Below, piece after piece: positions 1-8,855 of a stretch of DNA of 50,185 nt (positions are counted from its first letter, which is position 1; every line of letters starts with the position of its first letter). Location of the stretch: positions 577,604-627,788 of the forward strand of contig NZ_MPPL01000001.1 of NCBI RefSeq assembly GCF_001911425.1. Direction: 5' to 3'. Below the pieces are notes generated by a model, which saw nothing but the letters and a program-made list of their open reading frames with translations, did no database searches and was not told where the DNA came from. Made by a program: the position numbers and the translations under genes. The stretch comes from Mucilaginibacter polytrichastri. Lineage in GTDB: Bacteria > Bacteroidota > Bacteroidia > Sphingobacteriales > Sphingobacteriaceae.

Positions 1-68
1 GCTTTTATAGTAAAGATATTAAGATGTGATGACTATTGACGGGATTTCTGCCGCAGATCTTAATACAT

Positions 69-245
69 TTAATATGTACAATTCAAAGGCTCCAGCAGCA
101 AGCCAATTACCCAAAACAGGTTGCAATGAAACATTATGAAAGGTATAATAGTTTCGTAGGCCAATTTCTGAGCAAACAAATCCATTACTTCTTCGATAAT
201 ATTGCGAAGATCAAAAATCGACTTGCTCCAGCTCCAGTGGGCATT
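69..245 (-). pseudogene. possible remnant of a hybrid sensor histidine kinase
   Basis: On the minus strand a stop-to-stop frame without a start codon contains the string FDLRNIIEEVMDLFAQK. This resembles the segment after the dimerisation helix in Bacteroidota hybrid histidine kinases (typically FDLR.CIEEVLD.FA.KA). The frame closes at both ends after about 59 codons, and no ATP-binding motifs follow in any frame, so at most this is a decayed scrap. The resemblance is short and could be chance. Confidence 0.28.
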
Positions 246-264
246 TTAGTCGTCAAAAAGTAAC

Positions 265-408
265 TTATAGAAGCTTCTTGCAAAAATAGGTATCCGGAAT
301 AACGTGAGTATCAGTTATGACTGTTGAACATGCATGTGCCATTACCACCCAAATTGCAGCAATGGCGCGCCACGCGTCTAACTTGCCGGTATACAGAGGA
401 TTTAGTAG
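265..408 (-). pseudogene. N-terminal fragment of an acyltransferase-3 family protein
   Basis: A minus-strand frame between two stops reads NPLYTGKLDAWRAIAAIWVV followed by MAHAC. This is the first-helix signature of membrane O-acyltransferases (family form LDxLRGIAAL.VV..H). After about 47 codons the frame ends, long before the following GxxGVxxFFxISG region, so only the extreme N-terminus survives. No start codon lies in frame. It sits just downstream of an intact member of the same family on the same strand, which suggests a broken paralogue or a relic of recombination. Confidence 0.55.
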
Positions 409-545
409 TTAATACATGTGATTGGGGCTGTTTTTCACTGAATATTTGCATGGGTATTGAGTGGTAAATTAAAAGATTTGATTCAGTTTAGAGTAACACC
501 AAAAGCAAATAGTAAAACCTTGGGTTCTCAAATTCACTTATTGAC

Positions 546-1652
546 TTATAATGAAGAAAATGTACTGTTTTTAATCGTTTTATTTCTTTTGTAGAGATTT
601 AAAATGAGTGTCTTAGCCGGAATTTCAATTGTGTAATAAGTTACTATTGAAACAGAAATTAATACCAAAATAAAAATGCCTAGCGATAAGGAATCTGTTA
701 CCGGATGAATGAAGTTTGTAAAATAAATATAAACTGGATATTGAAGAATGTAGATCCCGTAACTGACTTCGCCAGAAAGGATAATGAGTTTATTGTTAAA
801 AATATGAGTTTTGTCTTTGTCAAAGCTATTGATAGCCAGTACTAATAAGAAATAAGCAATTGCCAGTATTCCTCCTCCAAGCAGGTAATGATCTACAGGT
901 AATAGCTGCTTGGTTAAAAAGATAGTTATAAAGCAAAATACGACGCATAGTAAGCTATTACGATTATTTTGTAAAAAAATTAACTTGTTATCTATAAATA
1001 CTTTACCACAAATGGTACCAAGTAAAAATATTGAGATTTTAAAAATGGGGTGTAGATAGAGAATAGAAACAATCTTTTTTAGAACAGGAGACAGGCCCTC
1101 ATGGTGTTCAATTTTGAATAATATTCCAGTGATGATTAGAGCTAACAAAAAATAGCCAATTACCTGTTTTTTGTAAAGTGAATAGTTCTTCTTCATCAAA
1201 AGGAAGGTAAAGGGAAACAGAGCGTAGAAAAAGAATTCGGAAGAGAGTGTCCATCCCGGGTAATTGAAGGAGCCTGCATATAGCCATCTTTGAATTCCTA
1301 ATGACTCGAAAATTAATCGATATTTTACAGTATTGGTATCAATTGGTTTGATAAGATAGTGAAATGCTGCTAGTACGATTATTGCAAATAAATATAACGG
1401 GTAAATTCTAGCTATACGTTTTATATAAAAATCCCATTTTGAAAATGTTGCCGAGTCTTTTTTTAGAAAATTGCTGTTAGCCAAAATCATTACGAATCCA
1501 GAAATGAAAAAGAAAAAGTTTACAGCTTCATTACCATTCTTTATTATAAAATTAACATTAGGTTGTATTGATTTTGGGGTATAATGATATAATACTACGG
1601 TTAAAGCTGCAAGGAATCTCAGGGGGTATAGGGGATTTGTATTTCTGTGCAT
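546..1652 (-). CDS. membrane acyltransferase, acyltransferase-3 (OafA/NolL-like) family
   Basis: A 368-residue integral membrane protein, close to the usual length for the family. Such enzymes move acetyl or other acyl groups onto surface sugars across the inner membrane. The first helix holds the conserved Arg and His (LRFLAAL...LYHY, R12 and H23). It is followed by GNEAVNFFFFISGFVM near residues 40-55, the family's second signature. About ten hydrophobic segments follow, ending with a short basic tail. It stands alone on the minus strand and reads toward the left edge. The acceptor cannot be told from sequence; a surface polysaccharide or lipid-linked sugar is likely. Confidence 0.88.
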   Translation of the reverse strand: MHRNTNPLYPLRFLAALTVVLYHYTPKSIQPNVNFIIKNGNEAVNFFFFISGFVMILANSNFLKKDSATFSKWDFYIKRIARIYPLYLFAIIVLAAFHYLIKPIDTNTVKYRLIFESLGIQRWLYAGSFNYPGWTLSSEFFFYALFPFTFLLMKKNYSLYKKQVIGYFLLALIITGILFKIEHHEGLSPVLKKIVSILYLHPIFKISIFLLGTICGKVFIDNKLIFLQNNRNSLLCVVFCFITIFLTKQLLPVDHYLLGGGILAIAYFLLVLAINSFDKDKTHIFNNKLIILSGEVSYGIYILQYPVYIYFTNFIHPVTDSLSLGIFILVLISVSIVTYYTIEIPAKTLILNLYKRNKTIKNSTFSSL

Positions 1653-1727
1653 GGTAGACTAAATGACAATTGTGGTAATGTTTTACAGCCGAAGATAATG
1701 TATAAAATAGAATTAAGTGTTAAGAAC

Positions 1728-1758
1728 AAAAAAAGCCTCCTTTTTTGAGGGAGACTTT
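1728..1758 (-). terminator. intrinsic terminator downstream of the mla operon
   Basis: On the minus strand the arms 1758-1750 and 1740-1732 form a nine-pair stem with one mismatch and an A-rich loop, followed by seven T. It lies about 180 bases past the mlaD stop. A second, weaker hairpin without a T tract (arms 1844-1851 and 1861-1868) lies in between. Nothing else is seen in 1653-1935. Confidence 0.7.
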
Positions 1759-1935
1759 AATTCATAAACTCGAATCAATAGTTTAATTAATTAGGGATTA
1801 AATAGCTTAGTTAGTTCGAGCTGTTGGCGTTAGTTTAGTTAGTTCATTGTATTAGTACGATACAATGATAATGTTTCTCTTCGCAAAATCAAAATTTTGT
1901 AAAAAAAGAAAGTTATGTTGCCTTTTTGATATAAA

Positions 1936-2955
1936 TTATTGCGTCTTGTTGCTTTTTTCAATTGAATCTTGCTGTAATTTCAATTGTTTTTTTTGCGCTT
2001 TTTCTTTTTTATTGAAAAAGCCTTTTAAAAAGAAGTTGTGCTGAGCCGCTTCGAGATCATCATTGAGCTTAACCGAGCTTTCCTGCAACTTATCAAGGGT
2101 GTTTTGCACCTTAACTGCCGCTTTTGGGTCATTTAATAACACGCCAATGGCATTATCTGTCGTATTAAGTTTATTACTGGCCTTGTTAAGGTTGTCCGCA
2201 AAAGTGCTGGCTGTTTTGGTGGTTTGTTGCAACTGTTCAACAGCACGCTGAAATTGTTTAAACGTAGCTGTATCTGTAGCAAATTTATTGGCCAAGCCAT
2301 CTTTACTGTTCAGCTTAACACCATATTGGTTCAACTGATCTGCCATGCGTGCTGTATTTGCGGTAGTGCGGTTTAAGTTTTCTACCATAGACCTGAACCG
2401 AAGTGAAAGCGTAGAATCTGTCATTAATTGCCCTACCAAGCCTTTTCCGTTTACGATGTTATGGCTTAATAATTTAAAATCACTGGTAATGGCCAACAGG
2501 TTTGTGTTGTTTTTCTGCAAGGTTTTCATAATGTCGTCGGTACTCATCATCGATTCGGCTTTTAGTCGGTCGCCGTCTTCAATAACCGGGGCATTAGGGC
2601 TGCCGCCATCAATAACCAATATTTTGTTACCGATAAAACCTTCGGAGCTTACCCTTACGCCTGCATTGCGGTGGATGTATTGCTGGGCATTCTTGTCAAT
2701 GTTCATGGTTACATAAACCTGCGATATCCCGGTGAACCGAATGGCGCTGATGGTGCCAACCCGTACACCAGAAAACCAGATGTTATTACCTTTCATTAAG
2801 CCGTTTACGTCATTAAAAACAGCGCTGATATGTACGCCGTTGCTAAAGCTTTTGCGCGAGTTGCCAAAAGTAAAAACGGCAACTATAAATATGGCAAGGC
2901 CTACGGCTATAAATACACCTACCCATACGGCCTTTTTGTTGTCTGCGTTATCCAT
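1936..2955 (-). CDS. mlaD: MlaD-like MCE-domain lipid-binding protein
   Basis: 339 residues. One N-terminal membrane anchor (about residues 9-31, VGVFIAVGLAIFIVAVFTFG) precedes a single MCE domain (about 38-118, with the typical G..V...G...GxV start and SEGFIGNK near its end). A long helical C-terminal region (about 130-310, rich in Asn, Leu and Lys) follows, and then a basic tail. In this family hexameric rings of MCE domains carry phospholipid between the inner membrane and the periplasm, powered by the MlaF/MlaE ABC unit. The start codon directly abuts the mlaF stop, so the genes are almost certainly co-transcribed. The extended helical tail is usual in Bacteroidota members. MlaB and MlaC are not seen here. 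Confidence 0.88.
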   Translation of the reverse strand: MDNADNKKAVWVGVFIAVGLAIFIVAVFTFGNSRKSFSNGVHISAVFNDVNGLMKGNNIWFSGVRVGTISAIRFTGISQVYVTMNIDKNAQQYIHRNAGVRVSSEGFIGNKILVIDGGSPNAPVIEDGDRLKAESMMSTDDIMKTLQKNNTNLLAITSDFKLLSHNIVNGKGLVGQLMTDSTLSLRFRSMVENLNRTTANTARMADQLNQYGVKLNSKDGLANKFATDTATFKQFQRAVEQLQQTTKTASTFADNLNKASNKLNTTDNAIGVLLNDPKAAVKVQNTLDKLQESSVKLNDDLEAAQHNFFLKGFFNKKEKAQKKQLKLQQDSIEKSNKTQ

Positions 2956-3729
2956 TTATTGTGTAAAGTTATAATCGTAAAATGCTTTCACTCTTTCGTC
3001 TGTTGTGTTAAATACTTCATCAAAACTGCCCTGGCGTTCAAATTTACCATCAAGCAGCATTACAATACGGTCGCCTGTTGCTTTGGCACAGGTTAAATCG
3101 TGGGTAATAATGATAGATGAGGTATGGTACATTTGCTGTACTTCGTTTATCAGTTCATTAATATCTATACAGGTAATAGGGTCGAGGCCGGCTGTGGGCT
3201 CGTCATACAGTACAATTTCGGGCTTTAAAATTAATGTACGTGCAATACCTATCCTTTTTCGCTGCCCACCCGAAAGTTCAGACGGCATTTGGTTAATGGT
3301 TTGTAACAGGCCCACATTGTCAAGCACTTCTTCTACCTGCATGGTAACTTCTTTGCGGGTAAGTTTTGGGCTGTTGCGTACCAGCGGAAACTCAATGTTT
3401 TTACGCACGGTCATACTATCATATAATGCACTGTTTTGAAAAGAGAACCCAACCTTAATTCGGAGATCCCGCAGCTCTTTTGCCGATAGGTTGTTCATGT
3501 CTTTCCCCAGTACAAGTACTTCGCCCGAGTCTGCTGTAAGCAGTCCGGAAATAATTTTAATCAACACAGATTTACCCGTACCCGAGCGGCCCAGCACCAC
3601 GAGGTTTTCGCCCTGATAAAGATCAAGGTCAACACCGCGCAGTACATGATTAGTTTCAAAGGATTTCTTAAGTCCCCTGATGCTGATCACCGTTTGGTTG
3701 TAATCAATATTTGTATTCGGTTTCGCCAT
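2956..3729 (-). CDS. mlaF: MlaF-like ABC transporter ATPase
   Basis: 257 residues with all ABC ATPase motifs: Walker A GRSGTGKS at 47-54, Q-loop FSFQNS near 95-100, signature LSGGQRKR at 152-159, and Walker B EIVLYDEP at 171-178 followed by TAGLD. The H-loop lies in IIITHD. It would energise lipid movement through the MlaE permease for outer-membrane lipid homeostasis. It is the middle gene of a tight mlaE-mlaF-mlaD operon: three bases separate it from mlaE and none from mlaD. The match to the Mla (Ttg2A) subfamily rests on gene order and the MlaE and MCE partners as much as on the ATPase itself. Confidence 0.9.
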   Translation of the reverse strand: MAKPNTNIDYNQTVISIRGLKKSFETNHVLRGVDLDLYQGENLVVLGRSGTGKSVLIKIISGLLTADSGEVLVLGKDMNNLSAKELRDLRIKVGFSFQNSALYDSMTVRKNIEFPLVRNSPKLTRKEVTMQVEEVLDNVGLLQTINQMPSELSGGQRKRIGIARTLILKPEIVLYDEPTAGLDPITCIDINELINEVQQMYHTSSIIITHDLTCAKATGDRIVMLLDGKFERQGSFDEVFNTTDERVKAFYDYNFTQ

Positions 3730-3732
3730 ATA

Positions 3733-4545
3733 TTATCTAAACCATCCTATGATTTGTACAATCACAATTTCTTCAATAAACACTAAAAACATGGCAGTTA
3801 CCACTGCCGAATTTGCTGCCTTACCCACGCCCTCTGTTCCGCGCGATGAGTTATAGCCTTTATAAGCGCCCACAATGCCTATTGTAAACCCAAACACAAT
3901 GGATTTTATAAGTGATGATTCAAAATCAAGGAAAGATAACGGTTCAAACACCTGGGCAATAAAAGTGCTGTAACTGGTGCCTTCGTTTTGATGCACGTTT
4001 AAATAACCACCCAATATGGCTACAAAAGCGGCAAAGGTTGATAAGATAGGTACCGTAATAGTGGTAGCCAATACACGAATGCATACCAGGTATTTAAATG
4101 GATTGGTACCCGAAACCTCCATGGCATCAATTTGCTCGGTAACCCGCATAGAGCCCAGCTCGGCACCAATACTTGACCCAACCCGGCCTGCGGTGATCAA
4201 CGCTGTTACCAACGGAGCAAGCGCCCGCATAATAGCGATGGACACCAATGATGGCAGCCATGATGTTGCGCCAAATTCTGACAGCGATGGGCGTGATTGC
4301 TTGGTAAATATTAAACCTACAATAAAACCGGTTAGGGTAATTAACCCGAGGGAGCGTACGCCAACTTCGTAACATTGCCTTAAAAGTTCTTTGCCCTCAT
4401 AAGGGGGTACAAAAGCCTCCTTAAAAAAGCGCAAAATAAAGCGGACTACGTTGTACAGATCTGTAAAAGTACCTGCCAAACTTTTTGCTAATTTATTGGG
4501 CCTTTTAACAGGTACTTGTTCTGCTGTGCTATCTGGTGTGTCCAT
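3733..4545 (-). CDS. mlaE: MlaE-like ABC transporter permease
   Basis: 270 residues. After a hydrophilic N-terminus of about 25 residues and an amphipathic stretch come roughly five membrane segments. The family hallmark TEQIDAMEVSGTNPFKYL lies at about 136-153, preceded by ITAGRVGSSIGAELGSM. This is the membrane half of the MlaFE phospholipid transporter in the inner membrane. It is the first gene of the minus-strand operon, with a TAGGTTTG promoter element about 110 bases upstream of its start. The start MDTPDST is the only good ATG before the first conserved segment. Confidence 0.9.
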   Translation of the reverse strand: MDTPDSTAEQVPVKRPNKLAKSLAGTFTDLYNVVRFILRFFKEAFVPPYEGKELLRQCYEVGVRSLGLITLTGFIVGLIFTKQSRPSLSEFGATSWLPSLVSIAIMRALAPLVTALITAGRVGSSIGAELGSMRVTEQIDAMEVSGTNPFKYLVCIRVLATTITVPILSTFAAFVAILGGYLNVHQNEGTSYSTFIAQVFEPLSFLDFESSLIKSIVFGFTIGIVGAYKGYNSSRGTEGVGKAANSAVVTAMFLVFIEEIVIVQIIGWFR

Positions 4546-4657
4546 TAATTATTTTTGTGGATAATGCTTATTATCATTAACCATGTTTACTTACAAATGC
4601 TAATCGATGTTGTTTTACGATTGGGTGTAAAATAAGCAGATTTTACATTAATATCAG

Positions 4658-4665
4658 CAAACCTA
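4658..4665 (-). promoter_or_regulatory. candidate -7 element for the mla operon
   Basis: Reads TAGGTTTG on the minus strand, an exact match to the Bacteroidota -7 consensus TAnnTTTG. No clear -33 TTTG is found at 17-20 bases upstream, so the call rests on the -7 box and its place between divergent genes. Confidence 0.45.
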
Positions 4666-4731
4666 CTTTTATTAGTAATAACATTAAATAATCAATTTGT
4701 AAAAACATAGTAAATATTGTACGCTAATGGT

Positions 4732-4739
4732 TAAATTTG
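4732..4739 (+). promoter_or_regulatory. candidate -7 element for the AraC-family regulator gene
   Basis: TAAATTTG matches TAnnTTTG and lies 31 bases before the regulator's ATG, giving a leader of roughly 25 bases. The -33 element is weak (an ATTG only about 13 bases upstream). Confidence 0.4.
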
Positions 4740-4770
4740 TATTACCAATTTTTCTTAACCAACTAATTTT

Positions 4771-5646
4771 ATGACAGGGAATGTGATGCGCGAGATCACT
4801 CCGCTTACCCCAAGTGATTGTTTTACCATATTTTCGAGAACCAAACAAAAGTTCGACTTTCCGCTGCACTATCATGATGAGTACGAACTTAATCTTATTT
4901 TGCATGCCAAAGGAGCCAAACGCGTAGTTGGCGGGCATATTGATATTATTGATGATGTGGAATTGGTACTCATTGGCCCTAACCTATATCATGCCTGGTT
5001 TACGCATCAATGCCAGAGCGAAGCCATTACAGAGGTAACCATTCAGTTTCATAAAGACTTGTTTGACGAGCGTTTTTTAAAGCGCAACCAGCTCAACTTT
5101 GTGCGCAATATGCTCGACCACTCACAGCGTGGGGTATTATTTTCTCCCGAAACTATTGCGCTGCTTAAAGATAGAATAGTGTCGCTGGATAAAAAAAGTG
5201 GCTTTGATTCGGTTTTAGAGCTGCTTTCCATCTTGCATGACCTCTCTGTTTCGCGCAATTTTAAAACCCTGTCTGATCTTAGTTTCTCTAATGATCGCTT
5301 CCAGTACAATAGCCGTCGGATAGAGCGTGTGTTTGAATACATGAACATCAATTACAACCGCCAGGTAACACTGGCCGAGGTATCTAAACTGGCCAATATG
5401 CCCGAAGCTTCGTTTAGCCGCTTTATAAAAAAACGTACCGGTAAAACCTTTATAGATACCCTGAACGAGATTCGCCTGGGCCATGCATCGCGTATGCTGA
5501 TAGATACCACCAACACCATTGCCGAGATTGCATACAAATGCGGCTTCAACAATATCTCTAATTTTAACAGGATCTTTAAACGTAAAAAACTATGTATCCC
5601 TAAAGAGTTTAGAGAAACTTATGCCGGCAACAGGGTTTTTATATAG
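4771..5646 (+). CDS. AraC-family transcriptional regulator (likely mannan-module activator)
   Basis: 291 residues. The N-terminal part is a cupin-type sensing domain (LHYHDEYELNLIL near residues 31-43, IGPNLYHAW near 72-80). The C-terminal 100 residues form the double helix-turn-helix: first helices around VTLAEVSKLANMPEASFSRF (about 202-221) and second around IAEIAYKCGFNNISNFNRIF (about 250-269). It is transcribed in the same direction as the symporter/GH130/epimerase/GH27 genes, with 165 bases between. It probably activates them in response to a manno-oligosaccharide or derivative; this is inferred from position only. It is divergent from mlaE. An ATG two codons into a second Met cluster (M6) is an alternative start. 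Confidence 0.88.
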   Translation: MTGNVMREITPLTPSDCFTIFSRTKQKFDFPLHYHDEYELNLILHAKGAKRVVGGHIDIIDDVELVLIGPNLYHAWFTHQCQSEAITEVTIQFHKDLFDERFLKRNQLNFVRNMLDHSQRGVLFSPETIALLKDRIVSLDKKSGFDSVLELLSILHDLSVSRNFKTLSDLSFSNDRFQYNSRRIERVFEYMNINYNRQVTLAEVSKLANMPEASFSRFIKKRTGKTFIDTLNEIRLGHASRMLIDTTNTIAEIAYKCGFNNISNFNRIFKRKKLCIPKEFRETYAGNRVFI

Positions 5647-5811
5647 CCGGTTTATTGTCTAATTAAACGTTCGATTAAGAATTATGTACTTAGTTTGGTT
5701 AAAAAAGTATTAGTCTGCTTTGGCTTAAATATATAGTTTTACTCCTGCCAATAATTAGCAGGCCTTGCGAATGTTTATATCCGCGGCTGCTACTATGTAA
5801 GCTTCGTATCA

Positions 5812-7644
5812 ATGAAACTATCTCTACTGGATGCTTCTATTATAATCGTATACCTTATATCTACCATATTTATTGGTTTATGGTATCGTAAAAAAGCACT
5901 CCAAAATAAAGATAGCTATATGCTGGGTGGCCGTACGCTGCCCTGGTACAAGCTCGGTTTAAGTGATGCCTCAGATATGTTTGACATTAGCGGCACCATG
6001 TGGATGGTGAGCCTGTGCTTTGCCTATGGTATGAAAAGCATCTGGATACCCTGGCTTTGGCCGGTATTTAACCAGATATTTTTAATGATGTACCTCTCGC
6101 GCTGGCTGCGCCGATCTAATGCAAGTACCGGTGCCGAATGGTTAGAAACCCGCTTTGGTAAAACCGGTAAAGGGGTAGGTAATTCGCACAAAGTAGTTAT
6201 TGCATTTGCTTTATTAAGTTGCCTGGGCTATCTCGCTTATGGCTTTATAGGCTTGGGTAAATTCATCGAAATTTTTGTGCCCTGGGATGCTGTGAAGGCC
6301 TATGTGCCTTTTAATGTTACCCCGCAATATGTGCCACATTTTTACGGCATCATTTTTACCCTGTTTGCCATGTTTTACTCCATTTTAGGGGGTATGCATA
6401 GTATTGTGCTGGGCGATATCATTAAATACTGCATCATGACGGTGGCCTGTATCTGGGTAGCCATTATTGCTGTGACCCGCTTACATGGCCATCAACTCAA
6501 TGTACCAGATGGCTGGTATAGCCCGTTCTTCGGTTGGAAGTTGGGTATGAGCTGGACAGGCATTATTAGTGATGTAAACCAAAAGATCAAAAGCGATGGT
6601 TACTCATTATTCGGGATATTTTTTATGATGATTACATTCAAGGGTATCTTCGCAGCTTTGGCCGGTCCTGCTCCCAACTATGATATGCAGAAGATACTTT
6701 CCACCCGTTCGCCCGAAGAAGCCAGTAAGATGAGCGGTTTTGTAAATGTAATGCTGCTGCCTATCCGGTATTCGCTCATTATTGGATTAACTGTGTTGGC
6801 CCTGCTGTACTATAATCAAATGAATTTAAAGGATGCCAACGGAACTGTGGATTTCGAGAGGATCTTACCTGCGGTTATCAATAACTTTTTACCGGTTGGC
6901 TTGGTGGGTTTAATACTAACAGGTTTGTTAGGGGCTTTTATGGGTACATTCAGCGGCACGCTTAACGCGGCCCAGGCCTATATTGTAAACGATATTTACC
7001 TTAAATATTTTAACCCGGAGGCTTCTACCAAAAAGATCATCTCCATGAATTATATGGTAGGTATTGTGGTGGTAATTGTAGGTGTTGCATTAGGTTTTTT
7101 TGCTAAAGATGTAAACGCCGTTTTACTGTGGATTGTATCTGCCCTTTACGGCGGATATGTGGCCTCGAACGTATTGAAATGGCATTGGTGGCGCTTTAAT
7201 GCCAATGGCTTTTTTTGGGGTATGCTTACCGGTATCGTAACCGCGCTGGTTTTTTCGAAACTGATTGATGATGCACAACTTTTGTACTGGTTCCCGGTAC
7301 TGTTTGGCTTGTCGTTGGCTGGGTCTATTATTGGCACATACTCCGCACCGCCTACGGATATGGCTGTGCTTAAATCCTTCTATTCAAACGTTCGCCCATG
7401 GGGATTCTGGGGGCCTGTTGATGATGCTGTAATGGCAGATGATCCCAATTTTCAACGAAACAAAAACTTTAAGCTTAATATGTTTAACGTGGTTTTGGGT
7501 ACCATAGCACAACTGTGCTTTACCATTTTACCCATGTACCTCATACTGATGCAAAAGATGGCATTAGCTATTACGGTAGGTATTTTGGCAGTGATCTGTG
7601 CTATCCTCAAAAAAACGTGGTGGAACAAACTGAGTGATTATTAA
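5812..7644 (+). CDS. sodium:solute symporter (SSS family), putative mannobiose importer
   Basis: 610 residues with about 13-14 membrane segments. The N-terminus [19 protein letters not shown] plus the [20 protein letters not shown] loop (about residues 36-57) is typical of SSS/SGLT-like carriers. [17 protein letters not shown] near 382-398 is the conserved late-helix signature. It would use the sodium gradient to bring a sugar through the inner membrane. Placed immediately before the mannosylglucose phosphorylase and epimerase genes, its cargo is most likely beta-1,4-mannobiose or mannosylglucose, by inference from neighbours. It is the first gene of the metabolic operon, and only 7 bases separate its stop from the GH130 start. 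The loop around residues 500-560 is longer and more hydrophilic than in small SSS members. Confidence 0.85.
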   Translation: MKLSLLDASIIIVYLISTIFIGLWYRKKALQNKDSYMLGGRTLPWYKLGLSDASDMFDISGTMWMVSLCFAYGMKSIWIPWLWPVFNQIFLMMYLSRWLRRSNASTGAEWLETRFGKTGKGVGNSHKVVIAFALLSCLGYLAYGFIGLGKFIEIFVPWDAVKAYVPFNVTPQYVPHFYGIIFTLFAMFYSILGGMHSIVLGDIIKYCIMTVACIWVAIIAVTRLHGHQLNVPDGWYSPFFGWKLGMSWTGIISDVNQKIKSDGYSLFGIFFMMITFKGIFAALAGPAPNYDMQKILSTRSPEEASKMSGFVNVMLLPIRYSLIIGLTVLALLYYNQMNLKDANGTVDFERILPAVINNFLPVGLVGLILTGLLGAFMGTFSGTLNAAQAYIVNDIYLKYFNPEASTKKIISMNYMVGIVVVIVGVALGFFAKDVNAVLLWIVSALYGGYVASNVLKWHWWRFNANGFFWGMLTGIVTALVFSKLIDDAQLLYWFPVLFGLSLAGSIIGTYSAPPTDMAVLKSFYSNVRPWGFWGPVDDAVMADDPNFQRNKNFKLNMFNVVLGTIAQLCFTILPMYLILMQKMALAITVGILAVICAILKKTWWNKLSDY

Positions 7645-7651
7645 TAAAACA

Positions 7652-8830
7652 ATGACAGAACAATTTAACCTACGTTTATCACAATTAGAGCAGGACTGGC
7701 TGCAGCTGGTTATTAAAGAAAACTATAAAGTTGAGCCAAGTAATGGTATCTATCACCGGTATCAAAATCCGGTTATTACGGCAGCCCATGCGCCGGTTTT
7801 TTGGCGATATGATCTTGACCCCAAAACCAATCCATATTTGATGGAGCGTTTTGGTATTAACGCTGCTTTTAATGCCGGGGCCATAAAATGGGACGGCAAA
7901 TATATACTGGCTGTGCGTACCGAAGGTCTCGACCGCAAATCGTTTTTCGCCATTGCAGAAAGCCCGAACGGTATAGATAATTTCAGATTCTGGGATTACC
8001 CGATCAATCTGCCCGAAACAGCAGCCCCCGATACCAACGTTTATGATATGCGTTTAACCCAGCATGAAGATGGTTGGATTTACGGTTTGTTCTGCACCGA
8101 GCGTCGAGACCCGGAGGCTCCAATACACGATCAGTCGATGGCTGTGGCGGCCTGTGGTATTGCCCGTACTAAAGACCTGGTTACATGGGAACGACTGCCG
8201 GATTTAAAAACATCATCGGCACAACAACGTAACGTAGTATTGCACCCAGAGTTTGTGGACGGTAAATATGGCCTGTACACCCGCCCGCAGGATAGTTTTA
8301 TTAATGCAGGTACTGGTGGTGGCATAGGCTTCGGTTTGACTGCTAGTATGGAAAATGCCGAGGTAGGCGAGGAGAAAATTATCGATACCAAACAATATCA
8401 TACCGTTTATGAAGCCAAAAACGGACAAGGCCCTGCGCCGATAAAAACGACAGAAGGCTGGCTGCACCTGGCGCATGGTGTGCGTAATACTGCCGCAGGT
8501 TTGCGCTATGTGTTATATATGTTTATGACTGATCTGCATGATCTGACCAAAGTAATTTATAAACCGGCCGGTTATTTCTTAGCCCCGGAAGGTGAGGAGC
8601 GGGTAGGTGATGTATCAAACGTGGTATTCAGCAATGGCTGGATTTTGGATAATGACGGCACGGTGTTTATTTACTATGCATCATCAGACACGCGCATGCA
8701 TGTGGCTACCAGCACGGTTGATAAACTACTTGATTATGTGAAGTATACCCCTGCAGATGGTTTGCGTTCGGCAGCGTCTGTTAAAACCTTGTACCGTATT
8801 ATTGATAAAAATAAAAGTTTAAATAAGTAG
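7652..8830 (+). CDS. GH130 4-O-beta-D-mannosyl-D-glucose phosphorylase
   Basis: 392 residues from the ATG at 7652. A GTG at 7634 would add six residues but overlaps the symporter stop. The protein closely follows the Bacteroides fragilis mannosylglucose phosphorylase type of GH130: VFWRYDLDP and NPYLMERFG near 49-68, [11 protein letters not shown] at 74-84, the [17 protein letters not shown] block at 129-145 carrying the proposed proton-donor Asp (D132), [18 protein letters not shown], and the C-terminal [14 protein letters not shown]. The reaction is mannosyl-beta-1,4-glucose + phosphate giving alpha-mannose-1-phosphate + glucose, in the cytoplasm (no signal peptide). The next gene supplies its substrate by epimerising mannobiose. 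Confidence in the subfamily is high because the whole length matches from memory of that clade. Confidence 0.9.
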   Translation: MTEQFNLRLSQLEQDWLQLVIKENYKVEPSNGIYHRYQNPVITAAHAPVFWRYDLDPKTNPYLMERFGINAAFNAGAIKWDGKYILAVRTEGLDRKSFFAIAESPNGIDNFRFWDYPINLPETAAPDTNVYDMRLTQHEDGWIYGLFCTERRDPEAPIHDQSMAVAACGIARTKDLVTWERLPDLKTSSAQQRNVVLHPEFVDGKYGLYTRPQDSFINAGTGGGIGFGLTASMENAEVGEEKIIDTKQYHTVYEAKNGQGPAPIKTTEGWLHLAHGVRNTAAGLRYVLYMFMTDLHDLTKVIYKPAGYFLAPEGEERVGDVSNVVFSNGWILDNDGTVFIYYASSDTRMHVATSTVDKLLDYVKYTPADGLRSAASVKTLYRIIDKNKSLNK

Positions 8831-8855
8831 CTTAGGATTATCATCTCCAATACCT

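Noticed and set aside
36..263. Plus-strand 75-codon open frame at the left edge
   Set aside because: No recognisable motif, odd composition, and the opposite strand carries fragments that look like known proteins; more likely a chance frame.
7634..7651. GTG start for the GH130 gene overlapping the symporter stop
   Set aside because: Adds six residues not typical of the family; the ATG at 7652 fits the conserved N-terminus and gives a normal 7-base gap.
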